Assembly: GCA_900557285.1 (NCBI GenBank)
Contig: USSJ01000004.1
Location: 1-15,335, forward strand
Source of the DNA: an uncultured Clostridia bacterium
GTDB taxonomy: Bacteria > Bacillota > Clostridia > Christensenellales > Borkfalkiaceae
Reading direction: 5' to 3'
DNA: 15,335 nt
Shown here: positions 1 to 7,861 of the stretch, piece after piece
How the letters are laid out: the number at the start of each line of letters is the position of its first letter
Position numbering within the stretch: position 1 is the first letter of the stretch
Position numbers and translations under genes: made by a program
The notes under the pieces: generated by a model
The model's input: the letters and a program-made list of their open reading frames with translations, nothing else
Told to the model about the DNA's origin: nothing
The model's database searches: none

Positions 1-33
1 GTGCGGACGACGTTGCAAGAAATGCCGAAACTC

Positions 34-85
34 AAAAAACACCTGAAAGAGGCCCGTCCGTTTCCGGACGGGCCTCTTTCAGGTG
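34..85 (-). terminator. Intrinsic terminator of the leftward ABC/surface-protein operon
   Basis: A perfect inverted repeat pairs 40-60 with 65-85 (21 bp, GC-rich core) around a four-base loop. Read on the minus strand the hairpin is followed directly by six T residues (complement of 34-39). There is no T-run on the plus side, so it works leftward. It lies about 70 bases beyond the stop codon at 154, the last gene of the operon. The remaining bases 1-33 and 86-153 show no supported gene. Confidence 0.93.
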
Positions 86-153
86 AATATCGACGGAAAA
101 ACCTGTTCCCTGGAAATTAATATCGGTTTATCCGCTTTTATTTAACTTTGAAT

Positions 154-2964
154 TCAGTCTCTTTTCTTTCTGCATACCATCAGGACCGCTCCGACCGAAA
201 GCAGAGCAATTGCGCCTGCCGCCGTGGCCGCCAAAGACACCGAAGAACTGCAGCCTGTACCTTTGTCTTCTTCCTGGCCGTCATTGTTGTCGCCTGTGTT
301 GTCTTTGTCTTCATCCTCGTTCCCGTCATCGGGTTGCGAAGGTTCTTCCGACTGCAGATAATTCGTATCGCCTATGGAACGAATATACCACTCGTTATAC
401 AATTCGCCTACGGCATTGGTCATGAAGCAAGCAACTCCGACATAAACGCCGTCCGCATACGTTTCTCCGCTGTAAGCGTCCGTATATTCCATATAGAACA
501 CAAGGCTGTCGATCGCTTCTCCGTTGGCGTCATTATAGGTAACGGAAATTTCAAAACGCTTACGATCGTCGTTTGCTTTCAAAACAACGTCCACATACGA
601 GCCGTCATCTTCGCCGAACGTCGTCATCGTCTGCTGTACGACTTCCAGATCCGTATTGAAATACGTCTTGACATAGGACGATGCGACCTGATTCCAGAAC
701 ATCAACGAGATCGCTCCTTCCGTAGAACGGTTTCCGTCGGGCGTATCGGAGAAATAGATCCACGCATTGTTGCTGGTATATCCGGAGCCGTCGCCCGTGA
801 GGAATGCCCACTGTTTGACGCTGAAAGATACTTTCACGCCGGCATAAATATCCTGCGCCTGCGTATAGATCAGCTGTTGCTGATCACCCGTAAAGGTATA
901 CAACAGACCCTTATCCGTAAACGCAACATCGCCCAGCAAATCATCCGAAACGTTCGCATTGATATCCATCGTTTTGATATGGTTATCGCTCAAAAGTTTT
1001 TCATACGCCTGAATCAGTTTTTCTGCATCCGAAACGGCTTTTTCGTATCTTGCCGTATTTTCCGCGCTCAGAACCACATCCTGTCCTTCCAGCAGATCGC
1101 GCGAAGAAATTGCAGCCACTGCTTTGTTCAGCGTTGCTTTCTCACTGTAAGAATTCACGCCTGCCTGAACCAGCGTTTCGATCCTTGTCACGCGCTCTTC
1201 CAGGAAACTCCACGCAGCATCCTGCACAGCCGTATCCTTTTCTTCTACACGCGCCGCAAATTCCGCCGCTTGCGGCAACGAAGAATAGTCGGGGATCAAC
1301 TTGCGGAGCGCAAGCGCACTGTAAACCTGATCCAGATCGGTCAGAACCGCATTTTCATAATCGGTGATCGCCGCATCCGCCAACTCGCTCGGATCCTGTC
1401 CCGCTTCTGCGTCCGCCAACGTTTCCGCATAAGCATCCAACCTTGCAAGCATTGATTCTTTGATCTCCGAAGCGGTATTCAGCGCCTGGATCTCCGCACG
1501 GAATGCATCCGTATTCAGGGCCGCATACGCCTGCTTTGCCGCGGCGATCTCAGCCGCCGTCCCTAACGGCAGATCCTCTACTTCGCAAATACGTACATGT
1601 GCCGAAAGCCGCGCAAGATTTGCCTGCACCTGTCCGAAGTAAGCCGTATCCGGAGTACCTGCATTCACATCGGCATACGTAACGGTCGCAGCACGGTAAA
1701 CCGTATCAAATTCTTCTTTCAGCTCATTGTATTTTTCCAAATCGCGGATGGTCGTAAACTGTGTATCGCTGTCTGCAACCGCCATCGTTTCTTTCAGTTC
1801 GGCCGTCAGCCCATCCACATATTGCTGTACGATCGCGCCCGCCTTTTCTTTCAGAGCCGCATCCGCCTCAGCGATCACGGTTTCAGGATCCAAAACCACA
1901 CGGTCGCTGATACGCAATCCGGAAATATCCAGCGCGTAAACAGCGTCTTTTTTCGCCAACCATTCATTCACATCCTGAATGTCTGCAAAAGAGGCCGCTT
2001 CGATCTTTTCCGCCGTATATTCGCCCAGCGCCGCTTTAAACGGATTCAGAGTTTCCGCTTCATAAGCAAGGCGCAGAGAATCGGTCACACGCATTGTGAA
2101 AATACTGCAATAATCGTTGCTGTCGCTGCCGCGGCTGTCGTTCAGCGACGAAAGATTGATCCATGTTCTTCCCGCATCGTCTTTCAGTCCGTCGATCTGC
2201 GTTTTGTTGAATGTAAGGCTGTACTCGGCCCCCGCCGTACCGCCGTTGGATACCGTGATCGTCACCGTGTCTTCCGCTTCAGTAAATACCGTGCGGACAC
2301 TGTAACTCTCTTCTTCATCCGGATTGGTAGGAAGAGCAATATCGGTAAACCCTTGGCCCTGATAATCTTCGGTCAGGCTGGTCGCGTTGTTCCTGCCGAA
2401 ATTGACTTTGATATAATCACCGCCCGCTTCGGTATAATAGATCAGCGTGATCCCGTTGGGCGTTGCGGTCGAATGACGGAACGTTTCATAATTTTTACTG
2501 AACGTGATGGCAATATGGTCATCCGTCTGCAACTCGGAAAAGTTATTTTCCACGATCATACCGTTGAGTTCGACCGGGTAAGCATAGCGATACCGCGCGC
2601 CGCCGCTTCCCGAACCGATCGTTTTCAGCTTCAGTTTTGCCGTATTCTCAGCGACCGTGATACCCGTGCCGCGCGTAGGCAGCGGCGTAAAGCCGCCGAT
2701 CGTTCCGCCGCCCATATAAGAAGTTATATTTCCATCGTCATCGAACGTGGGAGAACGGAAACCGTATTCAAAGGTACGAAGGCTGTCGCTCTCCGCATTC
2801 ATTTCCGTGCTCTCTCCGTACTCGCGGGCATTGAGTTCCTCGTTTGCGGATGTGTAAGCACCGAGCCAAGTTTCATCCGCTGCAATGGACGATACGCACA
2901 GCGCCGCCGCCAAGCAAACGCACAGCAAGGCAGTGAGTACTGCCGCCAGTCTTGTTTTCCTCAT
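154..2964 (-). CDS. Large secreted, membrane-anchored surface protein with two beta-sandwich-like regions
   Basis: This 936-residue protein has a signal peptide (MRKTR, hydrophobic core to about residue 27, likely cleavage near SSIAA/DET). Residues about 60-300 and 665-865 are rich in alternating beta-strand patterns, aromatic residues and Gly/Asp/Asn turns, like concanavalin A-type carbohydrate-binding folds. The stretch between them (about 300-660) is Ala/Glu/Lys-rich and predicted helical, probably a stalk. An acidic linker (867-903) leads to GCSSS at 904-908, a hydrophobic segment to about 930 and the tail CRKKRD. No LPxTG motif is seen. The start is supported by AAGGAG at 2975-2980, ten bases upstream and overlapping the stop of the preceding gene. 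It is the last gene of the transporter operon, so a role in binding or displaying the same glycan is inferred. No catalytic motif was recognised. Confidence 0.9.
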   Translation of the reverse strand: MRKTRLAAVLTALLCVCLAAALCVSSIAADETWLGAYTSANEELNAREYGESTEMNAESDSLRTFEYGFRSPTFDDDGNITSYMGGGTIGGFTPLPTRGTGITVAENTAKLKLKTIGSGSGGARYRYAYPVELNGMIVENNFSELQTDDHIAITFSKNYETFRHSTATPNGITLIYYTEAGGDYIKVNFGRNNATSLTEDYQGQGFTDIALPTNPDEEESYSVRTVFTEAEDTVTITVSNGGTAGAEYSLTFNKTQIDGLKDDAGRTWINLSSLNDSRGSDSNDYCSIFTMRVTDSLRLAYEAETLNPFKAALGEYTAEKIEAASFADIQDVNEWLAKKDAVYALDISGLRISDRVVLDPETVIAEADAALKEKAGAIVQQYVDGLTAELKETMAVADSDTQFTTIRDLEKYNELKEEFDTVYRAATVTYADVNAGTPDTAYFGQVQANLARLSAHVRICEVEDLPLGTAAEIAAAKQAYAALNTDAFRAEIQALNTASEIKESMLARLDAYAETLADAEAGQDPSELADAAITDYENAVLTDLDQVYSALALRKLIPDYSSLPQAAEFAARVEEKDTAVQDAAWSFLEERVTRIETLVQAGVNSYSEKATLNKAVAAISSRDLLEGQDVVLSAENTARYEKAVSDAEKLIQAYEKLLSDNHIKTMDINANVSDDLLGDVAFTDKGLLYTFTGDQQQLIYTQAQDIYAGVKVSFSVKQWAFLTGDGSGYTSNNAWIYFSDTPDGNRSTEGAISLMFWNQVASSYVKTYFNTDLEVVQQTMTTFGEDDGSYVDVVLKANDDRKRFEISVTYNDANGEAIDSLVFYMEYTDAYSGETYADGVYVGVACFMTNAVGELYNEWYIRSIGDTNYLQSEEPSQPDDGNEDEDKDNTGDNNDGQEEDKGTGCSSSVSLAATAAGAIALLSVGAVLMVCRKKRD

Positions 2965-2978
2965 GATTCATTTTCTCC

Positions 2979-4040
2979 TTATTCATTTTTTAATGTGTAT
3001 TGTATGGAAAAATTTTCAATGGATACAGCCACATCAAAGGTACCGGGCAATTCCCAGCCTAAATTCATCGAGGTGATCTTCAGATCGGAAAACTCGGTAT
3101 TCTGAAACACTTCGACGCCCGTAAAAGCGCGGGCTTCCTCCAAAGCCTTCTGAACATCTTCCAGAATATCGTATTCCACTACGGTTCTGTCGCCTTCCCA
3201 TACCGGCGCCGAGAGATACTTTTTACTGTCCACAATATAAATAGCTTTGCCGGAAGCATCTTCCTTTCCCCCGTCCACGGTGATGGAATGTTCCGGCCAC
3301 TGCACGCGGTTGTCATAAAACTGCAAGCCGAACCAGATCATGTCGCCATAATCTTCTGAAGCAGGATTTACGTTCTGCAGCGTAACGTACCATTGAAACT
3401 GTGCCGCATGCAGCCCTGCGTTGTAATCGCTACCCATTTTATTTTCAGCTTTTTCCAGCACAAAATCGATCGACAACGTAAGACTCTGCATTTCATTCAG
3501 CCATGGCGATACTTCCGCAATGCCCGTCTGCTCGACCAACAGATGCGGCCAGTCCTCCCCGTTCTGGCGCGGATGGTCGTATTCTTCGCTCGCCAGCGCT
3601 TCCATGTACAGCGAACCCGTCTGCGTGTTGACTTTCACCGTCTTCGACTGCGTCTGATAGACCCAGTTTCCATCTTCGTCCGCCGTTGCGACCGAATCCG
3701 GCGTGATCAGATAACGGCTGCCCCACTGCCCCAGGATCCACTGAGCATCACTGTATTCCGTCTGATTGTAATGGACCTCTCCCAGATACGGATCAGGCAA
3801 ATTGCTCCTGTCTGCCGTAACGGTGAAACCGTTTTTAAACGTTGTATCCAGCAAAAGATCATAGATTTTCTGTTCGTCGTCCTGCCCTTCGTTCCCGTCG
3901 CCGTCCGTGTGTCCTCCGTCCTGATCCGTTCCGCCCGTATCGCCGCCCGTATCCGGATCACCTGTCTGTGAACAGGCTGCAATCGAAAAACACAGCAGAA
4001 ACGCAAGAACAAAAGCCAGAAACGCTTTCATTCCTCTCAT
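2979..4040 (-). CDS. Lipoprotein of an unrecognised Trp-rich paralogous family (third tandem copy)
   Basis: A 353-residue predicted lipoprotein with a hydrophobic leader and lipobox IAAC (lipidated Cys23), then a Gly/Asp-rich flexible linker to about residue 56. The folded part carries landmarks shared with the next two genes upstream: LGQWG (103-107), WPHLLVEQ (164-171), HAAQFQW (211-217), WFGLQFYDNR (236-245), DGGKEDASG (256-264) and ITSMNLGWELPG (322-333). Strand-like patterning and many Trp/Tyr residues suggest a lectin-like beta-sandwich, which is inference; I do not recognise the family. The mature part has no Cys other than the lipidated one. Its ATG overlaps the stop of the upstream paralogue as ATGA, implying translational coupling, and GGAGG lies at 4046-4050. 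Met4 is a possible alternative start. Likely role: surface ligand capture for the ABC transporter. Confidence 0.9.
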   Translation of the reverse strand: MRGMKAFLAFVLAFLLCFSIAACSQTGDPDTGGDTGGTDQDGGHTDGDGNEGQDDEQKIYDLLLDTTFKNGFTVTADRSNLPDPYLGEVHYNQTEYSDAQWILGQWGSRYLITPDSVATADEDGNWVYQTQSKTVKVNTQTGSLYMEALASEEYDHPRQNGEDWPHLLVEQTGIAEVSPWLNEMQSLTLSIDFVLEKAENKMGSDYNAGLHAAQFQWYVTLQNVNPASEDYGDMIWFGLQFYDNRVQWPEHSITVDGGKEDASGKAIYIVDSKKYLSAPVWEGDRTVVEYDILEDVQKALEEARAFTGVEVFQNTEFSDLKITSMNLGWELPGTFDVAVSIENFSIQYTLKNE

Positions 4041-4909
4041 CCCTCCCTCCTTTTATAATTCAGCGAAAGCCCCGAAAACCAAGACCGCACATCATAAGTA
4101 CCCGGAAGCTCCCAGCCGAGATTCATCGAAGTCACGCGAAGATCGGACATATTTGTATTCCGAAAACTTCGGACCCCTTCAAACTTTTTTACCTTACCGA
4201 TGGCCGTACAAATCTCCGGCAAAAGATCAAACCGCACCGAATATTTTTCGCCGATCTTCACCGGTTCGGACAAAAATTTGTCATATTCGACACAATAAAT
4301 GGCAAAACCGCTGGCATCCTCCTTTCCGCCGTCCACCTGAATGGTCCCGCCCGGGCGGGGCATCCTCGCATCGTAAAACTGCAGTCCGAACCAGATGGTA
4401 TCTCCGAAATCCGGAGAATTCCTGTTCTGGTTGCGCAAAGTGCAATACCACTGGAACTGCGCCGTGTGCAGAGTGGGATCGAATTCATCCTTTTGCATGC
4501 GGCATTCGCACGCCTCAATGCAAAAATCCAGCGAAAACCGAAGATATTCCAGTGCCGAAAGGTCCAGATCGCGATCGGAAAGATCCTGGTCGATCAGAAG
4601 ATGCGGCCAGGCTTCTCCTTCCCGGCGCACATGCGTATATTCTTTGCTCGCCTCCGTGTCCATACGGAATCTGCCCGCTCCCGGAATAACCCTGATATAC
4701 TTTGTTCCCGTTTGCAGGATCTTCCCGTTCCCTTCCGACTTCAAAGGTGTTTCCGGCGTGATCAGATCCCGGCTCGCCCACTGCCCGAGTTTCCAATCGG
4801 GTTTTTCTCCTCCGAACCTTATCTCTCCGATATAAGGATTCGGAACATTGGAAGCCGTACCGGTCAGAATAAAACCCTTTTCAAACAAATGATCTTTTAA
4901 AAGCTCCAC
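4037..4909 (-). CDS. Signal-less member of the same Trp-rich paralogous family (second tandem copy)
   Basis: This 290-residue protein begins almost exactly where the mature domain of its neighbours begins and has no leader or lipobox. It carries all family landmarks: LGQW (41-44), WPHLLIDQ (101-108), HTAQFQW (148-154), WFGLQFYDAR (173-182), DGGKEDASG (193-201) and TSMNLGWELPG (260-270). It is closer to the downstream copy than to the upstream one. The GTG at 4909 is preferred because AAGGAG at 4917-4922 sits seven bases upstream; a TTG at 4915 would overlap the previous stop but leaves one base of spacing. Going upstream, the frame contains no hydrophobic leader before a stop at 4967-4969. 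It contains six Cys, whereas the mature downstream copy has only its lipidated Cys, which would suit a cytoplasmic location. The function is unknown, and export by another route cannot be excluded. Confidence 0.85.
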   Translation of the reverse strand: MELLKDHLFEKGFILTGTASNVPNPYIGEIRFGGEKPDWKLGQWASRDLITPETPLKSEGNGKILQTGTKYIRVIPGAGRFRMDTEASKEYTHVRREGEAWPHLLIDQDLSDRDLDLSALEYLRFSLDFCIEACECRMQKDEFDPTLHTAQFQWYCTLRNQNRNSPDFGDTIWFGLQFYDARMPRPGGTIQVDGGKEDASGFAIYCVEYDKFLSEPVKIGEKYSVRFDLLPEICTAIGKVKKFEGVRSFRNTNMSDLRVTSMNLGWELPGTYDVRSWFSGLSLNYKRREG

Positions 4910-4911
4910 TC

Positions 4912-6006
4912 TCAAGCTCCTTCCTTGACGTATTTCATGGACAGGTAAGAAATGTCGACCCCGACATCATACACGCCCGTCACTTCCCAGCCTATGTTTG
5001 TCGTCGCAATGCGCATGTCTTCCAGAGTGCAGTCCGTAAACAGGCCCTCCGACTGCGCATATGCAAACGATTGCGCGATCGCATCGTAAAGATCGACACT
5101 CACGGCATTCTCTTTCCCGACTTCCGCACCTTTGTCGATAAAATCATAATTCGAGATACCGTAGATCAGATTTCCCGTCGAATCCTCTTTCCCGCCGTCA
5201 TAATTGGCGAACGGATCCGTTTTGTACGTCGTTTCGCCGTAGCGCGCGTCGACGATGGGAATATCGAACCAATAATAATCGCGGTATGAAGTTTTCTCGG
5301 GATTGAAACATTCGATGGATATGATCCACTGAAATTGTGCGGAATGCAACGACGTGTTTTTATCGGGCGTATAATCATCGCATTTCGTCAGCGTGAAGCC
5401 CATATCGAAATAAATCCCCTCCAGTTCTCCCAGACTCGTATTGCTCACGATGTTCTGTTCGATGATGAGGTGCGGCCACGCTTCGCCCTCCTTGCGCGGC
5501 AAAGATGCCCGCGGACTGTCGCAATAGGACGGCGTGACCCCGTATTCTTGCCGCGTATCCTGGTACAGTTTTACCGAACCCGTCTTTGCATTGACCGATA
5601 TCGTCGATGTCGGGTTGAAAATGGTTTTCCAGTCTCCTTCTGTCTGCGCATGCGCATCCGTTGCAGGATAGGTAAATTCCTTGCCGTCTTCCAGATAGGT
5701 CTTTTCGCTGTCCAGAAAATAATTTACAAAACATCCCCATTGCCCGATCTTCCAGATCGGATCCTCCACAGACGACTCATCGATCTTCAGCTGATACCAG
5801 GGCGATGTGGAATGATAGCGCGAATCCACGCCGAAAATATTGAATCCGAAAGCAAATTCCGGATCATACAGCGCCTCCACAGCGCCTTCCGGAGCATTGG
5901 TGAACGGCTTTTCGGCTTCCGATCCCGACGTATTCTCCGCCGGCGTGCACCCGGCCAGCGCAAAAAACAGTGCGCAAGCCAGCAAACATGTCATCGGTCT
6001 TTTCAT
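4912..6006 (-). CDS. Lipoprotein of the Trp-rich paralogous family (first tandem copy, most divergent)
   Basis: A 364-residue lipoprotein with leader MKRPMT plus a hydrophobic core and lipobox LAGC (Cys20), followed by a short Ser/Glu/Pro linker. It keeps the family landmarks in the same order: IGQWG (87-91), WPHLIIEQ (177-184), HSAQFQW (221-227), WFDIPIVDAR (246-255), DGGKEDSTG (270-278) and ATTNIGWEVTG (334-344). It has an insertion of about 20 residues before the strand-rich core compared with the other copies, and five Cys in the mature part. AAGGAGG six bases before the ATG supports the start. It follows the second permease gene after 14 bases and overlaps the region where the next paralogue begins. 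Membrane-tethered ligand binding for the transporter is inferred; the family and ligand are not recognised. Confidence 0.9.
   Translation of the reverse strand: MKRPMTCLLACALFFALAGCTPAENTSGSEAEKPFTNAPEGAVEALYDPEFAFGFNIFGVDSRYHSTSPWYQLKIDESSVEDPIWKIGQWGCFVNYFLDSEKTYLEDGKEFTYPATDAHAQTEGDWKTIFNPTSTISVNAKTGSVKLYQDTRQEYGVTPSYCDSPRASLPRKEGEAWPHLIIEQNIVSNTSLGELEGIYFDMGFTLTKCDDYTPDKNTSLHSAQFQWIISIECFNPEKTSYRDYYWFDIPIVDARYGETTYKTDPFANYDGGKEDSTGNLIYGISNYDFIDKGAEVGKENAVSVDLYDAIAQSFAYAQSEGLFTDCTLEDMRIATTNIGWEVTGVYDVGVDISYLSMKYVKEGA
4917..4922 (-). promoter_or_regulatory. Ribosome binding site deciding a GTG start
   Basis: AAGGAG on the minus strand lies inside the end of the upstream lipoprotein gene. 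It is seven bases from GTG at 4909 but only one base from TTG at 4915, so it favours the GTG start for the signal-less paralogue. Confidence 0.7.
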
Positions 6007-6020
6007 AGCCCCCCTCCTTA

Positions 6021-6875
6021 TTACATTTTGAACGACCCGCTCGTAAGTCCCTTGACAAACTGTTTGGAACAGAACGCATACAGTATGATCATCGGAAGAC
6101 TCGCCAGCACATACCCGGCGATCGCCACATTCATGCTGTTTGTTTCGTTGTAAAGCGTATCGGTCAGTGATTTCAGGATCACCGAAGTCGTCTTCATATT
6201 CTCCGCGCGCAGGATCAGCAACGGCCAGAGATAATCATTGTACGACGCCATAAAAGTGAGAAGTCCCTGCGTCGCCAGTATGGGCAAAGACAACGGCAGC
6301 GCAATGCAGAAATACATGCGCAGATTGCTGCACCCGTCTATCACTCCCGCTTCAAAAATATCACCGGGCAGCCCGTCAAAAAATGTACGGATCAGAAATA
6401 CCGCCATCGGCACGGCACCCGCCGCCGTAGGCAGGATCACGCCCAGATAATTGCTCTGCAGATTGTAACTGACCGAAACGAGCTGATACTGCGGGATCAA
6501 AGTGAGCACGCCCGGGATCATCATGACCGCCAGAAACATAACTACGATCGCGCCTTTGAACGGAATACGGTATCTGGTGATCCCGTAAGAAGCCATCGAA
6601 CTGACCACGAGCAGCAATGCCGTCGTCCCGAAAGAGATGATAAAAGTATTCGCAAACGTATAGTCTATGTAATACCATGCTTCGGAATAATTCTCCCAAC
6701 GGAACGGGAACGTGATCCAGTTCGGACTCAGCAGCTCCTGCTGCGGCGACTTCACACTTTTTATCAGCATGATCAGAAGAGGATACAACGTCAGAAACAA
6801 AAAGAAAATAACAACAATCGCCAGGATCAGCTGCGCCACCGATATATGGCGCCTTTTTTTAGTCGCAACGTTCAT
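6021..6875 (-). CDS. ABC sugar transporter permease, MalG/UgpE type
   Basis: A 284-residue integral membrane protein with about six hydrophobic segments, starting near residues 13-37. The cytoplasmic EAA loop (EAGVIDG at 175-181, continuing to LPLSLP) is the ATPase docking site typical of the carbohydrate uptake ABC family (CUT1), and length and ending (FVKGLTSGSFKM) fit MalG-type permeases. Its ATG overlaps the stop of the partner permease as ATGA, so the two subunits are probably made in equal amounts. It would form the membrane channel with the preceding gene product. No ATPase gene lies nearby, as is common for CUT1 systems that share one MsiK/UgpC-type ATPase. The substrate cannot be read from this subunit. 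Confidence 0.95.
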   Translation of the reverse strand: MNVATKKRRHISVAQLILAIVVIFFLFLTLYPLLIMLIKSVKSPQQELLSPNWITFPFRWENYSEAWYYIDYTFANTFIISFGTTALLLVVSSMASYGITRYRIPFKGAIVVMFLAVMMIPGVLTLIPQYQLVSVSYNLQSNYLGVILPTAAGAVPMAVFLIRTFFDGLPGDIFEAGVIDGCSNLRMYFCIALPLSLPILATQGLLTFMASYNDYLWPLLILRAENMKTTSVILKSLTDTLYNETNSMNVAIAGYVLASLPMIILYAFCSKQFVKGLTSGSFKM

Positions 6876-7849
6876 CCGTCTTTCTCCTTTGTCTTGAAAA
6901 AGACATTTCCGATCACCGTCAGCACCATCGTTATCACAAAGATCAGCACACCCAGCGAACAGGCATACCCGAATTCCGAGTAATCGATGCCCATTTTATA
7001 GATATAGAATCCGGGCACCATCGCCGCGTTTCCGTTCTGTAAAATCAGCTGCATGTTGTAATTCTGTATGCCTCCGATCACGCCCGTGATCAGGAAATAC
7101 TTGATCTGCCCTTTCATCAACGGGAGATCGATCGCAAAAATCCGCCCGAAGGAAGATAGTCCGTCCAGCTTGGAAGCCTCCACGACCGAAACATTGATAC
7201 CTTGCAGGCCCGCCAGATAAATCAGGAACGAAGTGCCGCCCATAAACGGAAAACCGGTCAGGATGATCGTGAGTTTGATCGTATCCGGAGAACTGTACCA
7301 CTGCGATCCGGACAAGCCGAACGCATGAAGTATGGAGTTGACGACCCCTTCCGTTGCCGCAGATTCGGGCAGAAAAATGACTTTTTCCCAAACCAGGACA
7401 CTGACAACGCTCGGTACGACACAGATGAGCATAAAACAGTAGCGCAGCGCCGAAGAGAGCTTTTCACTCTTCATGTTGTAAAGCATTTCGGATAAGGACA
7501 ACGCCCCGATATTGCCCAGAAGCAGTCCGCATACCGTAAAAAGAATGACATTGCCGAACGACTCCCAGAAGGCGGTATCTTCAAACAAACGGATATAATT
7601 TTCCAGTCCCGTGAATGTGATCGTCTGATAGACACCCCAGTCCGTAAACGAATAGACGATCGCCCAGATCTGCGGGATATAACAGAACATCACCAGCAGT
7701 ACAAAGGCGGGCAACAGCCAGATCAGACCATGAATCTGGTATTTTTTAAACAGAAACTTGCGAAGAGACCGCTTCGGCGCCGCAGTATTCTCGGCCGCTT
7801 CTGCCTGTATCTCTCCCGTATCCACGTTTTCACCGATGCCTGTACGCAT
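6872..7849 (-). CDS. ABC sugar transporter permease, MalF/UgpA type
   Basis: A 325-residue permease with a soluble, charged N-terminal extension of about 38 residues, then about six membrane segments beginning at HGLIWLLPAFVLL. The EAA loop is VVEASKLDG (222-230) followed by a conserved LPL, matching the UgpA-type partner of CUT1 transporters. The ATG at 7849 has AGGAG a few bases upstream, and the gene lies 12 bases after the solute-binding protein gene. The order binding protein, MalF-type, MalG-type is the usual one for oligosaccharide importers in Bacillota. The charged N-terminal tail is longer than in many homologues but unremarkable. Confidence 0.95.
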   Translation of the reverse strand: MRTGIGENVDTGEIQAEAAENTAAPKRSLRKFLFKKYQIHGLIWLLPAFVLLVMFCYIPQIWAIVYSFTDWGVYQTITFTGLENYIRLFEDTAFWESFGNVILFTVCGLLLGNIGALSLSEMLYNMKSEKLSSALRYCFMLICVVPSVVSVLVWEKVIFLPESAATEGVVNSILHAFGLSGSQWYSSPDTIKLTIILTGFPFMGGTSFLIYLAGLQGINVSVVEASKLDGLSSFGRIFAIDLPLMKGQIKYFLITGVIGGIQNYNMQLILQNGNAAMVPGFYIYKMGIDYSEFGYACSLGVLIFVITMVLTVIGNVFFKTKEKDG

Positions 7850-7861
7850 ATTCTCCTCGCA

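Noticed and set aside
1..120. Plus-strand frame open from the window edge to a TAA at 118-120, a possible gene tail.
   Set aside because: It runs straight through the terminator hairpin, only 39 codons are visible, and no family is recognised; it may be chance.
148..6153. Several long open frames on the plus strand opposite the operon (for example 148-1455, 1597-3105, 3842-4900, 5335-6153).
   Set aside because: They are antisense to well-supported genes, have Arg/Ile/Phe/His-heavy composition, lack ribosome binding sites and recognisable domains, and follow from the codon bias of the genes on the other strand.
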